DNA of 64,000 nt from Cladochytrium replicatum (taxonomy: Eukaryota; Chytridiomycota; Chytridiomycetes; Cladochytriales; Cladochytriaceae), in assembly GCA_025526935.1 (NCBI GenBank), contig JAHLKD010000031.1, forward strand, positions 62,001 through 126,000, read 5' to 3'. Under the pieces are notes generated by a model, which saw only the letters and a list, made by a program, of their open reading frames with translations, had not been told where the DNA came from and did no database searches. The first letter of the stretch is position 1, and every line of letters begins with the position of its first letter. Shown in pieces: positions 1 to 12,465 of the stretch. A program made the position numbers and the translations under genes.

Positions 1-1318
1 CATTTTGGTGAAGGTGGGGACATCCGTATCCGATTCACCTTGTCGCCTCTTGTTACTCAGTGCATCAAGCTCGCAAGGAAATACAAGCTTCTTGAAGATC
101 AGGTAGTTTATAATGCACACCTTACATCAGCAGCATCGACTAACCTATTTACCTTTTGCTGCAGTACGACAATGTTGACCAGAAGCTTGCTGCTCTTTAT
201 AAGTTTATCCGTCAAACTGTCGTGACACTCGGTCGGTCTCGAACGACCATGGACGACGAGGAAGACGATGATGACGACGGAGAGTACGCCGACGCAACGA
301 GGAATACAGGTGCCAGAGCACCTCCACCAGTATCCCGCGATAGCAGCACCCTCTCCGGTAATGCAGCCACGGGTCTAATGGCACCACCCGAGATTGCTCT
401 CCGGCTATTCTTGATGAGCGCAACGAGCGCAAACGAGATTGGATTCGAAGAAGTTGCCTACGAGTTCTTTGTTCAGGTATGCAAAAATCTTTAAACAAGT
501 TCTCTCTTTTCTCAATCTTTGCTGTATTAACAAGGCGCTCACAATGTACGAAGAGTCCATCTCGGACTCGAAAGCCCAATACGCCGCGCTCCTGCTCATC
601 ATCTCGAGTCTTCGTTCCACGAGCGTCTTTTCGCGCGAGAACTACGAGACCCTGACGACCAAGTGCGCTGTGCACTGTTCCCGGCTCTTGCGTCGCGCGG
701 ACCAGTGCCGCGGCGTGCTCCTTGTGAGCCACCTGTTTGAGCGCCACGACCAGGAGGACGAGGAGGGCGGCAAGCGTGTGCTGGAGTGTTTGCAAAAGGC
801 GGTCAAGATTGCAGACTCTGTGATGGACGCGCGGGTGAACTGCGAGTTGTTTATCGAGATTCTTGAGCGATGCGTGTGGTACTTTGAGAAGAAGAATGAT
901 CAGGTAAAACAGAAAACAAGGGGATGAAGTGATGAGTAGAAAACTAATTTTTTTTTTCGTTTTGCGCTTATCCTTTCAGATCACGGGGAAGTATATTGTG
1001 AGCCTGATCGAGTTGATCCAAAACACCATCTCGACGAACCTGCAGCTCACCGCGTCACTGACCGCAAGTATGAACGCATCCGCCGCACAAGTCGACAACC
1101 AGCCATCGACGTCGTCCCTGTTTGCCGATGACGTCGACACAACTGGCACGAACGCAAATTCGACCAGCGGGGCTGCGCGTCGGCGCAACACCAAGCAGAT
1201 TCCGGAACATGTGATCAAGCGGTTCAGGAATGTACTCGGGTACGTTGCGCTCAAGCGGGACGAGGAGGTGCGAGGCGGTGAAGGTGGGCGACGGTGGGTT
1301 GAGATTGAGGTTCGGTGA
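1..1318 (+). CDS. VPS35: VPS35, retromer core subunit (C-terminal part, 5' end outside window)
   Basis: This is the last part of VPS35, the alpha-solenoid backbone of retromer, which recycles cargo from endosomes to the Golgi. Exons read 1-102, 165-476, 535-903 and 980-1318, each joined by GT-AG introns that keep frame. Recognisable family blocks are YDNVDQKLAALYKFIRQTV, ALTMYEESISDSKAQYAALL and the helix rich in ECLQKAVKIADSVMD. An acidic DDEEDDDDD stretch follows the first block, a place where fungal VPS35 proteins often vary. The C-terminus after ISTNLQL is Ser/Thr/Asn-rich with an Arg-rich end, and looks disordered. The start lies upstream of base 1. The family call is very secure. Confidence 0.95.
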
Positions 1319-2580
1319 AAAAGATTGTATTTTCAGATGTAGAGTTTTTTGTTGTGGTTCTTGTGTTTCTTTGCCATCTGATTGAAAATGTTCTTGGTTG
1401 ATTGAAGTAATATGAATTTTGCGCCAGGCACCCTGGAGTCGACGAGCACAAAAAGCGGGAATTTTGCAGCAGCTGAATGAAATCACCATGATGAATGATA
1501 ATTGATGTGTTCTTCCACTGCGATAAAGTTGCGAGGCATGGAGATCAACAACAGGCAGCAAACCTTGGAACTCAACTTTCATCGCTGGTGTGATCAATCT
1601 GCTCCAAACAACACAGCCCGCACAGCACCCACAGACAATCCCACACGTGTCGGGCTTCCGCCAACTCTTCTTCATCAGAATCGTCCGACTCGCCGGATCC
1701 GTCAATCAGCTGGTTATGCTGCAACCCTGCTCTGGGGCTAGGTCGATCAACGTTGAAGTCGAAGAAAAAGAGCTGCGTACACTGCATTGGCTTCGTAGTA
1801 GGTGAGGGTTAATGTTTTCCTATCTTAGAAGCGAAGTCTGTAGCCAATGACCAGGTGGTTGATTTCTACAGCAACGTCCACAAGGCCGCTGAAAAGGCTG
1901 TAAACTGATCGACCATGTTTTCACCGTCCGAGATATCGATGAAGCATCACCATCTCATCTTGATTCCGTCTCCGGTGCACCCTAACATTAAACCGATTCG
2001 TCTCTTTGCTGTACTCCACATGGTACCAAAACCTTTCGATTCGCCCCAGCGGCAGTTCGGACACAAAAGCAGTCAGTGCGGGGGTGAAGCAAATTGCGGC
2101 AGCCCAACATCTTCAGAATTCAAATAGGGAATTGTCGCGCATTTTTTGTAGAGCCGATGCGAGCCACCTGAGGTTCTATCTTATATCAGCAAAACAAGCA
2201 AACTCGATCAAGCTCGCGTAAACTTTCCTTCATCGCCCGCTGCGTGTTGCGATCTGTCTTTCTGTCTCGCGCTCACAAGTGAACATCTAAACTATCCTCT
2301 GAAGAAGTTGAATGCACCACCCCAACAAAGTGCCACACTTGCCAGACGTTGGTTAAAAGACTTGCTTTCTTGGCGCCGCGCTCGCCCTCCACATCCAATA
2401 AAGTGTCTTCGTCACCAATGGCTCCCTATGATTTGTTTGTTTCTTGGTTTTAAATTTTCTATTTCCCATTTTTTTTTGAATGGCTTTGCAAAATTTTTTG
2501 AAAATGTCGTCGATGTTGAACAGACCCGAGCAATTTTCAGTTCGGTAGAGTATTCTGCAAACAATCCATATCTTTGTTAA
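1319..2580. other. Interval with no gene I can support
   Basis: Several short open frames exist on both strands but none shows a family motif. A minus-strand stretch at about 1572-1787 has an acidic run (SGESDDSDEEELAEA) followed by a Cys/Trp/Leu-rich hydrophobic patch, so a small minus-strand gene is possible but unproven. The missing first exon of the NR2C2AP-like gene may also lie at the right-hand end. Confidence 0.4.
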
Positions 2581-3125
2581 TTGTCTGATGTAAGGGTATC
2601 TTCTGTGCTTAATCGAGATGTCAAAAACTACGGCAAACAGTACCTGACCGACCAAAGCGAAGAAACCTGTTGGAATTCTGACAAGGTAAAACTAAAAAAC
2701 AAAAACACATGCACTAAAAACAAAAGGGCATTTACTTATAACTATGTTTTAGGGACAAACACAGTGGATCCAAATTCAGTTCACAGCTGCAGTACATCCA
2801 CCAACATCCATAGCCATGACATTCCAAGGGGGCTTTTCTGCTGCAGAGGGAGAGCTCCTGGCTGGAAACAGGACCGATGAGTGGGTCAGCTTGAAAAACT
2901 TTTATCCAAACGATGTCAACACGCCACAAATATCCAATACCGCTACTTACTTTCAAAGATTTTTGTCGCACAGGTTTTGTCTTAACTCTTTGTCTTTTGA
3001 ACGAGTTTGCTGTAGAGCCAAGGTATGCGGATCAGCAGTTCTCGGTTTATCGTATCGTACTATCAACAAGCACGGACCTTTACGGGAGAGTTATTGTGTA
3101 CAATTTGGACTTGAAGCAAAGTTGA
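2581..3125 (+). CDS. NR2C2AP-like protein (discoidin-type beta-sandwich), start uncertain
   Basis: The predicted protein matches the compact family of nuclear receptor 2C2-associated protein (TRA16), a single galactose-binding-like (F5/8-type) domain of about 140 residues. Visible blocks are RVSSVLNRDVKNYGKQYL, DQSEETCWNSD, then GQTQWIQIQF, FQGGFSAAEGE, FYPNDVNTPQ, and finally DLYGRVIVYNLDL. Exons are about 2581-2685, 2753 to roughly 2930, and 3016-3125, with clear GTAAAA donor and TTTTAG acceptor at the first intron. No ATG begins the first exon in frame, so a short upstream exon is likely. The molecular role in fungi is unknown. The human protein binds an orphan nuclear receptor that fungi lack, so that function cannot be transferred. 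Confidence 0.8.
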
Positions 3126-3927
3126 AAACAAAGAGAGTGTGTCAATCAGATGGAGTGCTGAAACTTTGCGAGAGAAGACACTGGTGGTGGCTCGTATGGA
3201 GTTATCAAATGCCAACAAAGTTGTATTTCACATTCTCGTCGACCAGTATTCTGATAGCTCCACAGATTGCACCAGCTCCCTGTGATCGACCCTGAACTTG
3301 ACTAGACAATACAAATTGGTGATGTGATGATGCGAACAGGACGGAACTCTTCGATGCGGCTCCGTGGCCAGCGCGACAGCGGTCAACCAACTTCAAGTGA
3401 GAATATATCTCTTAGTTGAAACAAAGAGAAAATATGTGTCTGAGTGCTCAGCTTCAATAATGGTTAATGTGTTGTTGTACTGACATCATCTTTGTTATTG
3501 TGTGTTGATGCAAGATAGAAATGTGTAAGGATTCAACTTTGGGCGTCTCAAGTGCATCTTTCCTGTCCAGGTAAAAGTGTTCTCCGAAGCTCTTCATGTA
3601 GCAATTAATAATGTCTGAGGGTGAATGAATTGAGTCACACATTGTGTAAAGAAACATGGAAACATAATACCTTTGTGTGGGAGGTGTTCCGACGGTCAAA
3701 GTACTTACGACGCCGGGTGGACTTGCAACCACCAACTACAAAAGTTGAAGCGATAAAAGAAGAGGTGTGTGGAAGTAACCGTAGCGTCGAAGCGGCGACT
3801 CAGCTGTGTGTAGCAGACTCAAGTCCATCAGATTCAGATCAGTTGAAATTTCTTAGGTAGGAGTTAGAGCTGTGCCAACAGAGCTTGATGACAACAGCAC
3901 GTTTATTGATTGGCAACAACCGGAATT
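3126..3927. other. Interval with no recognised gene
   Basis: About 0.8 kb between the convergent ends of the NR2C2AP-like gene and primase. Only short, motif-free frames occur on either strand. It probably holds the two 3' UTRs. Confidence 0.5.
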
Positions 3928-6122
3928 CATCGAACAACAAGTTCACTCTCAGCTTCCCTCCTCTGCGTCTCCCGAACCTCAAATTCGTAACCTTCGATGA
4001 ATCTTGTAAAGTGCTCAATGTACGGACGTAATGAAGTTCGCATGTAATCTGAAAATTACATTTGAATCAACTGATATCTGGTCACTTCAAAACGGACTCA
4101 CCTTTGATCGGTTCATCACCGTCAATGTTCATTGTGGAGCCATCTTCGTGGAGCGAGTTTAACTCATCAATCAGAGAGACGACGGTCGGAACGTTAAGCG
4201 GGTCGAATTGTTCACACGTCTTCGGATCGATGGGAACACACACTCGTCCTAGGAATCGTTGAGCGGACGGACGATTTGGAACAGAATGATCTGAATACTA
4301 ACCGGTCCCTGGATGAACACAAAATGGTAACTTCAATAAGTGATTAAGCCCCGTTGTGACTTTATCGTCGAGGCGGGGATATGTGTACTGGAATTTGATA
4401 TCTCGGATCGCGGATGATACATTTTTCGATTTCTTGACGTAAGCGTCGGTTTAGTGCAAGAAGGAGATTGATATTGACTCACAGCTTTCGAACGCTCAAC
4501 CCACTCACAGAGTTGTTCCCACCGCTCCACTGACGTGTCATTCTGTTGCTTAGGTCCGTTGAAATGATTCCGAAGCTCCTTTCGAATGGCTAAAAAATCG
4601 ATCAATCATTTTTACTACTGGGAGATAAAACAGTCGAACATACCTTCATCTGGAATGAGGGCTAATATTGCCTCACGCCCCGCCTCTGTATCCATCACCT
4701 TTTGCTTTTCCAGTATACAATGTTTGAAGTATGGATCGATAACAGCTTTTTCTGCCGATCTAATCCAGAGATTAGGAGGTAAAATATACACCTGTATCGT
4801 CCAACCTTAGGAATGGGTGCAAGGGTCGGCTGCCAGGTGGGAGATTCACTTTTCGAACTTGCGATGCCCCACCCTAAAGCTGGAGTTTCAGATTCTCTTG
4901 CAATGAAATGAAAGCATAAGTCTAACCTTCACAACTTCAATATATGCGACGATCGCTTTCCGACTCGTGACAGTAAGTTCACGGGCCCTCTCGTCTCCAA
5001 CCCAGCAATGGACTCCACGACGTCCACTGTAAACCCACAGGATATGCTTGAACCCGAAATCATCTGAATTCACAAACTCAGTATATTCAAAGTTCAAGTC
5101 CAGACCGAATCAACTACCTCGCATTGCCTTGTCAATGACTTTGATTGCCACGGTCATGAAGTCCCAGCATTTCAAGCAAACTTCTGCCTTCCTGTTTTCT
5201 CATTCAGATAAACCAACACGTCGAACAAGTTAATACTCACGAGCAACACGTTCGGACCTCGTCGTATTCTGTCATATCAATATCAAAAACCAGTTCCCTT
5301 TCCATAGGGATCAACTGCCCAGATTTCACTGTTTTACGGTCCTTCGGCTAAGAAATTCGTGAGATATTGAACACATCCGAAAACTGATAGGGTCAAACCT
5401 GAATATTGTAGACTGCTCCAATGTCGATCTTCTGGGGAAGCCTTTTGACAACGTCCTGCTTGAACTCGTCTGCGTCCTTGTACGACAAAAATCGAATCAC
5501 GACATCCCCAGCTAACTGATAGCTGATCTCGCGGTGAGCGAAATACCGTGTGTACACTAAACGGAGTACGACACGCAATGTTGAAAAAGGATATGTATGC
5601 GATCGAAATAAATAGTTCCTCACCATTTCCATAGCTGAGCCATCGATAAATCTCATCGAAAGGAAAGAATCGCGAGTAGAATGTCTTCATTACAGCGGAA
5701 GTGTCGTCGTCTGCAGCCGAGCTGTTTCATCCGGCAGATATTAAGCAAAATCAGCTCAATTGTTCAGTAAATCCGCTGCAAGATTGTTACATTTGAGGCT
5801 TCGATTGTTCTTGCGGCACAGGCTCGTCTTCCTCTACAGGGTCTTCCATGATCGGGTCCTCATCTCCCCAGTTCTCAAAGTCAAGCATCTCTTCTAGATG
5901 CTCCTTTTTGGCATCATCAGGTCCATCCGTGCGTTCGCCTAGCTCTTCGTCGCGTGATGGGATTTCAGCCGATTCTTGTTCTTCGGGCACAGGATTGTTG
6001 CGGGTGAGTTCTGTGTCCACTTTGTGCCCATCTGTCTCCATTGCAACGGGTTGCTCCATCACCACCTCGCCGTTCTCTTCCGTGTGATCCAGCCCATCGC
6101 CCGTCCTAATTGCTTCACTCAT
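3928..6122 (-). CDS. PRI1: DNA primase small (catalytic) subunit with acidic N-terminal extension
   Basis: Primase small subunit makes the RNA primer for DNA polymerase alpha in the nucleus. The catalytic core is plain: [37 protein letters not shown], the metal-binding [14 protein letters not shown] block, a Cys-Cys / CLKC zinc site, and [19 protein letters not shown]. The C-terminal part has [14 protein letters not shown] and [12 protein letters not shown]. The core is split by many short introns. The first exon (6122 down to 5791) encodes about 110 residues rich in Glu and Asp. It joins in frame to exon 2 at 5719 through a GTAACA...ACAG intron (5720-5790), giving ...[16 protein letters not shown] before MKTFYS. 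Family members normally start close to MKTFYS, so the acidic leader is unusual. An upstream in-frame Met at 6185 is also possible. The RSC7-PHD gene ends only 95 bp upstream. Confidence 0.92.
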
Positions 6123-6217
6123 TTGGCAATATATCCAAATATGGAAGTTAGCTATCTCGACCAGTTTATTTAATTGAGAAAACATTGATCCAACGAAATA
6201 ATTTACCAGCTACTCTC

Positions 6218-9200
6218 TCAAGGGTGCTCGTTTCTGATCATCACTGGAGGGGCGATCAACTTAGCTCCCAGATAAGTAACCGCTCTATACACAGGCCCTT
6301 GAATTGTCCACTCCTCCTCGTCCCCAACGCCAACCACGTCGCCGCCAGCCCCACCGCCCTCCGCGACCACATCGACGTCCATCTCATCGTCTTCGTCGTT
6401 CCCAGCTCCGCTCTTCTTTCCGCCGGAGCCACCAACACTCGCCCCACCCGGCTTTTCAGACACGACACCGCGATTCCGCATCTCGCGCTTCGCGTTGCGC
6501 TGTTCAAGAAGCAGTGCTACGTGCTCCGGGTGACACAGTATGCATGTGTACTTGGAGTCCGTCTGCTCGACAAGTTCTTGGTACTGGCCGTCTGTTAGAG
6601 TTGGGTCGCATCCCACATGGACCCATCTGAACCATAATGAACATGTCAGTCTTTTCAAAGTCGTATCATCGTTTTAAATCATCTCCTCACCGATCACATG
6701 CATCGCAGCATACCATCGCAAGATCTTCCGAATCCTCAGCGTACACATGCATGCACAGCGGACAGTACCGGTCCGACAGGAAACTCGCGTAGCAGCTGTC
6801 ACAATACGTGCATAAGTAAGTGTCCAACCCGTCCGCACTACGTGGCACGATCGGGAAATGGTAGCCGTACTCCGATGTTGTTCCCGCCGGTGCTGATGCA
6901 GACTCGAACGACTCCTCAACGTCCATCCCGTCATGCATTGGCGACTTTGACTTTCTTGGAATCTCTGAACGACGTGTCGATGGACCAGGTGCGGGTGCTT
7001 GCGCTCCCGGAGTATGCTGCTTTGGCCTGCGGTTACATGACTGACATACGGCCCATTCACTACACAGCCATTCTCCTGCCAACCGTTTTCAATCAGCGTC
7101 AACGGCAGTGTGCTTGAAGTTCTCAAGAATACCTTCGGGAAGATTCTCCAACGGCGGGTTCAAGCAGTACATATGATAGCCCCGATCACACTTATCGCAG
7201 AACAGAAGTTTCGCCTCGTCACCGGCTTCCATGCAGATACTGCAGGTCTTGCAATTGGAACAGTGCCACTTGTATGTCAACACTTTCTGAATGAGAACTG
7301 GATCCGTCAAGTCCACACATGCAGGATGGTGCTTGAGCCGGCATTGGAAGCATGAAAGGCGTAAAGTTGAAGCAGCCAATGGAATATGTGAGGAAGGAGG
7401 AGGAAGATCTGCAGCGGAATGGACATCTGTTTGTTTTGCCGGCCCTTCTTCTGGTATGGTGGCATCTCCCATATCAACGTCGGCGTCACTCGCCTTTTGG
7501 AGCACCAAAGTCCGGGGTGGCGCTCGTTGCAGCTGCAGTAGTAGCATCAGGTTTTGCTGGTGCAACGAGGGAGTGACAGTGGCAGCACACTGTTTTGAGA
7601 TCGATGACAGGCACGGGCTCTTTCTCCTCTTCACCATCCTTGCTGGATTGTTCGGCTGCTTCCAATGCTGCTTGTACAAGTGCCGGCTGATAATGCAAAC
7701 AAATGCGTCAAACTTCCTGTTGAAGAACTCGCTTCCTTAACTCACATCTTTGCGACTTTGATGGTAACCACACTTCCCGTGGGGTGATGGAACCAGGCGT
7801 CGACAAATCTTTCCTTCCTTGGTAGTTTCCCCACAGATCGGTTGTCCATTTAATTGTGGATAAGTTGGGATCGACGCCTTCTGTAAAACTTATAAGACGA
7901 ATCGTACCAAGCATTTGTAGAGGATCACACTAACCGATAGGTCTGCCCCAACATCTCTGGGAGCAGTGGGAAGAGAAGGTTGGGCGATCGACTGGAAACG
8001 AGTACGAAATCTGAAGAATGCAGATCGGACCATTCATTCTCCCAACGACGTGAGCAACTCACAAACTCCAGGTTTCTTGGTATTGTCCTGGCATAATCGC
8101 AAGCGGATACTTGACGTCCGTGTTGGAATCCGCTGCTGTTACCCATCTCTCTTCTCCAGACATTCGTCCCGGAGACGAAGTATTTCGGATCGCAATTCCC
8201 CGCTCAATCGCAAGTGGTTTATCCAAGCTATTCAGGTCGATTTCAACCACCACATTTGTTGGCTGCGTCGAAAGTGCAACCTGCTCAACGTTTGTGTGCA
8301 CATCATAAAAGTGTGAGCGTCTCTGCAACCTGAGACATGAGTTGAACTCTGCAGCCGACGCCGCATGTTTGGCAAGCACGAGATCGTGAGCTGACGCACT
8401 GCCGGCGACGAATGGGTGTCCAGCCGACGAAACTGCTGCTCCATACCGCTGCTGGAACAGTGGCAGAACTGGGCTGCCGTTTGTGAATGTTCCAGAGTCA
8501 CGGAATAAAGCACTCCCAATACGACGAAGCGAGGCAGCTGTGGGAACGCCACTCATCCCGGAGTCACTTCCTTCTTCATCGTCGTTAAAGTAATCATCGT
8601 CGTTGCATTCTGGCTCTGGCTGGTCCCCTACAAAGTAGTCATCACGAATCGGACGACCACGACGAACTGCCTGGTGACCAAACTTTTTGAATACACTACG
8701 AGCTGTGTTCAAAAGCACGTTGCGACTTCTAAGTTGAGAGGGCAGACGATTATTTTCCGCGAGCCAGACACGGTCGTCTTCACTGGCGTTGATACGATTG
8801 AAATCCGGGTTTTTCATGAAGAAGATGTAAGAATCGCGGAATCCGAGTGTTTTTGCAACATCCATGGTCATCACATACAATTTGGTCGGATGACGTGGAA
8901 GAACAAACGTTCCTATCTTGTATTCTCGACCTGAATTCATTGATTTGAACACCGAAAGACCAAGCTTTGGATGATTTACCTCCTAAAAGTCTTCCATCAC
9001 TATCAACTTTGGTCTCTCCTCTCACATCAAATTCAGTCTCGAGGTCCTCTTTGGTAGTTGGGTCGGGATCATAATCAATCACCGGTGCTGCAACAAGGGC
9101 CCTTGGAGGGCGTCCTCTTCCTCTTCCGCGTCCTCTCGGCCTTCCTCGTGGTCTCGGTGTAACCACTTCTTCGCCGTCTCCATCGAGCTTCGTATATTTC

Positions 9201-9857
9201 CTTGCAGGTTCCCCATCCTCTCTTTCTTCATCATCCTCCCCGTCATCCCTGTCGACTTCCCTATCGTCCGACCTTCTAGAGCTCATCTCAAATTCATCGT
9301 CGTTTCCACTGAGTGTGTAAGCGCCCCTCCCTCGACCATGTCCCCTCCCACTTCCACGTGGCCTTCCTCTCGGTCGACCTCTCGGACGTCCCCGTAGCCT
9401 TGGAGTCACCATCGGGTCGGATGCTAGATCTCCACCGTCCTCTTCACCATGATGGCTCCCGCGCTGCTCGTCCTCGTCCTCGTCCACCGGGATATCCCCG
9501 GCTACAGAAATTATGAATGGCTTGTTCATATTAACATGCTGCGAGTCCTCACCGGCCGACGCAAAATGCTCTACTACTGGTCGCATCTTGGGGGGTCGTC
9601 CGCGTGGTCGTCCACGTCCACGGACCCGACCACGACTAGATGGTGTATCACGACGTCCTGGGGTGCCTTCCTGCTGCGCCAATAGGAATTAACGATGGTA
9701 TTCCGGAACTTCAATTATTTTATACCATATTAAATGCAAGGCTGTCATCGAGATCCGGGCTAGAACATATGTTGTCTTCAACATTGGTAGGATCGGCAGA
9801 CTGGAGTGCTTTGGTGTTAGCGGATGGCGGAGATCCCCGGTGCGATTCTTCCCACAT
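6218..9857 (-). CDS. Chromatin protein: AT-hooks, RSC7/Swp82-type domain and PHD fingers
   Basis: Predicted subunit of a SWI/SNF- or RSC-class nucleosome remodeller. The ATG at 9857 opens a 44-residue exon (9726-9857) that joins in frame at 9673 after GCGCAG. Exon 2 holds repeated AT-hook cores (RGRPRGRPRGRPRG and RPRGRGRGRGRPP) between acidic runs. The next exon (8063-8930) carries the RSC7/NPL6 signature: YKIGTFVLPRHPTKLY, LGFRDSYIFFMKNPDF, SRNVLLNTARSVFKKFG and later YPLAIMPGQYQE. A Cys/His patch (CGETTKEGKICRRLV...CGYHQ) follows. The C-terminal third has tandem zinc fingers: CFQCRLKHHPACVDL with WHCSNC, CSICMEAGDEAKLLFCDKC with RGYHMYCLNPPL, then CCDACDRWVHVGCDP ending CILC at about 6530. 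Exons 7686-7746 onward need one extra frame change near 7500-7590 that I could not place as a normal intron. The combination recalls animal PHF10/DPF proteins. Confidence 0.85.
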
Positions 9858-10199
9858 TGCTTCAATCGTTTGAGTTATTGGACGTGATCAACTTCAACGG
9901 CGAAATTTGTCTCCCGCCAATGGAAGGTGAGGGGCGCAGCGCACAAAATTGGAAAATAGAAAAAATGGAAACTTTCCTGGAAAGGAATAGGTACAGCGGA
10001 ACTCAGCAGTCTGAACCGATGTTGAACAGCCTCTGATCACTACGTGACAGGAATGGAATATGCACTTGCTAGCTTGAAGCTGCTTTTGTTGTGGATATTA
10101 TTTTTGATAGTCAGCCATTTCATTTTTGGTGCAAACTTTCATATTAATCCCAGGGTCTTATAACCCCCTGCATTCCGCTCTCTCTCGCCCACTCTCGAG
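9858..10199. other. Divergent intergenic region
   Basis: About 340 bp between the divergent chromatin gene and the first P450 gene. It should contain both promoters. I see no convincing specific site. Confidence 0.4.
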
Positions 10200-12465
10200 A
10201 TGTTTTCTGCTCTGCTATTTGGTGCAGCCTTCCTGGCTGGCTTGATCGCCGCCACCATCGGTTACCTTCATGTCCAAATGTACCAGCGTGCGGCGGCCTT
10301 CCGGAAGTTGAATCCGGACATGAAGATTCATACAAGCTGGTTTGTTTTTTCCTTTTTTGGGCCCAAGTATCTCCAAATCTCACTGGTTTGTTACAAAGGT
10401 ATTTTGGATTCCAGCTGTTGCGAATTCTGTTCAAGGATCTCGTCAGATCTCTTGGTGGAAGGTGGCCAGCCCGGTGGGAGATCGATATGATATATGAGCC
10501 GTTCCTCGACACGTAAAGTTTACTGCACTCATGATTCTGTTCACAAACGCTCATTTCATCGAACAACAGCAAAGATGACGTGTTTGCCGTTGTTACCCCA
10601 TACTCGACAGAAGTTTACGTTGCGAATGCGGATATCGTTCGTGAGGTTGCACTTTCGCGGGTGACTGAGTTCTCGAAACCGACACAGCAATGTATATCCA
10701 CAAATCGATCATCAAAACTTTTGTGATTGAACGGTATTTACTGTACAGACAGCGCACTTGAGATCTATGGCCCGAACATCCTCACGCTGGAATTCGACGA
10801 GTGCGATAAATGTGAATTGTTCCTTGTTGTGAGCTGACGTAGTTTTCTCAACAGGTGGAAGCGCCATCGACGGGTCGCTGCACCTCAGTTCTCTGAGCGA
10901 ATGAATGGACATGCTGTTGGTGCTGCGGCGAACACCTTAAAGGAGCTCTTTGCCTCTTGGGGTGACGAGGCGGAGATAATATTGGATAAGGTATTGAACA
11001 ATCTTCACACAAGTCAATATTAACAAACATGCGTGTGGGAAAGACCCTTTATGAAGTTACACTTTGTATTTTGGGTGAAACCGCCTTTGGGGTTCCATTT
11101 GACCTAAAGAGCCAGGTTAGGAGGCGCCATTTGATAGTGGTTGAAGCTGATCCAGTGTTCAGGGGGAAGTTCTCGAAGGGTTTACCATGGGTTTTCAACA
11201 ATGTGTGCGGTTTGTTATGGGGAATGTCATCACGATTCTTTCGCTTCCTCCATGGATCCGAGTCCTGCCATTCGAGACCACACGGAAATACTACAGAGCT
11301 GTTGACGGTAGCCGACCGGCGGTCGGTTGCACTTTTCTTGCTAACATTTCTGTTTGTAGAGTTCAAAAGGCATATTGAGAGGATTATTAGGACGCCGATC
11401 GATGAGAGCAGCACAAATGGCGCACTTCTGAGATCTTTGGTGAAGGCTGTTATTGACGAAGAGGATCCTCAGAGACAGCTGACGGATCAAGAGCTGATTT
11501 CTTCGACATTCATTTTCCTTGTCGCGGTATGAGAGATTCTTTCCGTATATTTAAAACACAAAAGTAATTTGTCTCTCTTTAAGGGGCACGAGGTGAGTCT
11601 CCTATCACGACTCATACTTATGTTGACCATTTCATAGACGACTGCAAATGTGCTCACATATGCCCTTGGAATGATGGCGATTAACCCAGAGTACCAAGAA
11701 ATTCTTCTCCAGGAAACGCGGAAGGTTCTTCAAGACGACGAGGAGCTAACATACAAACACTACTCAAAGTTGCATTTTGCCCATGCAATTGTGAACGAGA
11801 CTCTGAGGCTCTATCCCACTGTTCCCTTCCGTAAGTATTAACATGATCAATGATATTCACCTTTCTCATTTAATCCATGAAGTTGGAAAGTATGGTGGTC
11901 CCGGTGAATCAGGAACGGATACAATACAAGTTCTGAACGGAAAGTACAACATTCCATCAGACAGCACTATCCAAGATCCCAAGTTGAAGAATACGGTTAT
12001 TTGGATTGACCAGATCGCACTTCAGCACAACCCAAAGTATTGGTAAGAATCTAGGAGAAACAAATTACCGAACAGCTTAACAATTGTTGAAATGAAAGGG
12101 GAGACGATGTCAACCAGTTCCGTCCGGAGCGTTTCTTTTCAGTTCATGCTGAAGGCGACCAGAACACAGCACGGGTTACCGAAACGGGTGCCAAGGTTCA
12201 CAAGTATGCATTTGCGCCATTCAATATTGGACCTCGTGCGTGCATCGGCAGAAAGTTTGCCCTGGTCGAGATGGCCGTTATTCTCACCCTTTTGAATCGC
12301 GAGTACACTTGGAAGCCTGCTCCGTCCATGGGTGCGGGAATGGACGGCGAAGATGCGGCGATAAGAGGCTGTCGTGCAGAGTTGAATCGTCCGGTGTACT
12401 TTACTGCTATGAAACCTGAAAACCCCATCAAGATCGTGTTTAGTCGTCGCAAGAATGGTGTTTAA
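10200..12465 (+). CDS. Cytochrome P450 (first of a tandem pair)
   Basis: Membrane-anchored haem mono-oxygenase. An N-terminal hydrophobic anchor (LLFGAAFLAGLIAATIGYL) is followed by MYQRAAAFRKLNPDMK. The C-helix is WKRHRRVAAPQF, the I-helix motif is AGHETT, the K-helix ExxR is ETLRLYP, and the haem loop is FNIGPRACIG with its Cys thiolate ligand. The gene has about ten short introns. The residues G-H-E of the I-helix motif come from a separate 9-nt exon (11584-11592) between introns 11527-11583 and 11593-11637. One acceptor (GGGAAAG before ACCCTT, about 11050) is atypical but restores frame. The stop is TAA at 12463-12465. The substrate cannot be told. I cannot assign a CYP family with confidence. 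Confidence 0.9.
12235..12339 (+). repeat. 105-bp block identical between the two P450 genes (copy 1)
   Basis: Covers the haem-binding loop and following helix. It is base-for-base identical to 14899-15003, while the flanking codons and the other exons differ at many silent positions. Confidence 0.9.

Noticed and set aside
205-795. Minus-strand frame of about 196 codons
   Set aside because: Antisense to VPS35 exons.
1055-1705. Minus-strand frame of about 216 codons
   Set aside because: Half of it is antisense to VPS35; the rest shows no motif or protein-like pattern.
6304-6630. Arg/Pro/His-rich plus-strand frame
   Set aside because: Antisense to the Gly/Glu-rich tail of the PHD protein; composition follows from that.
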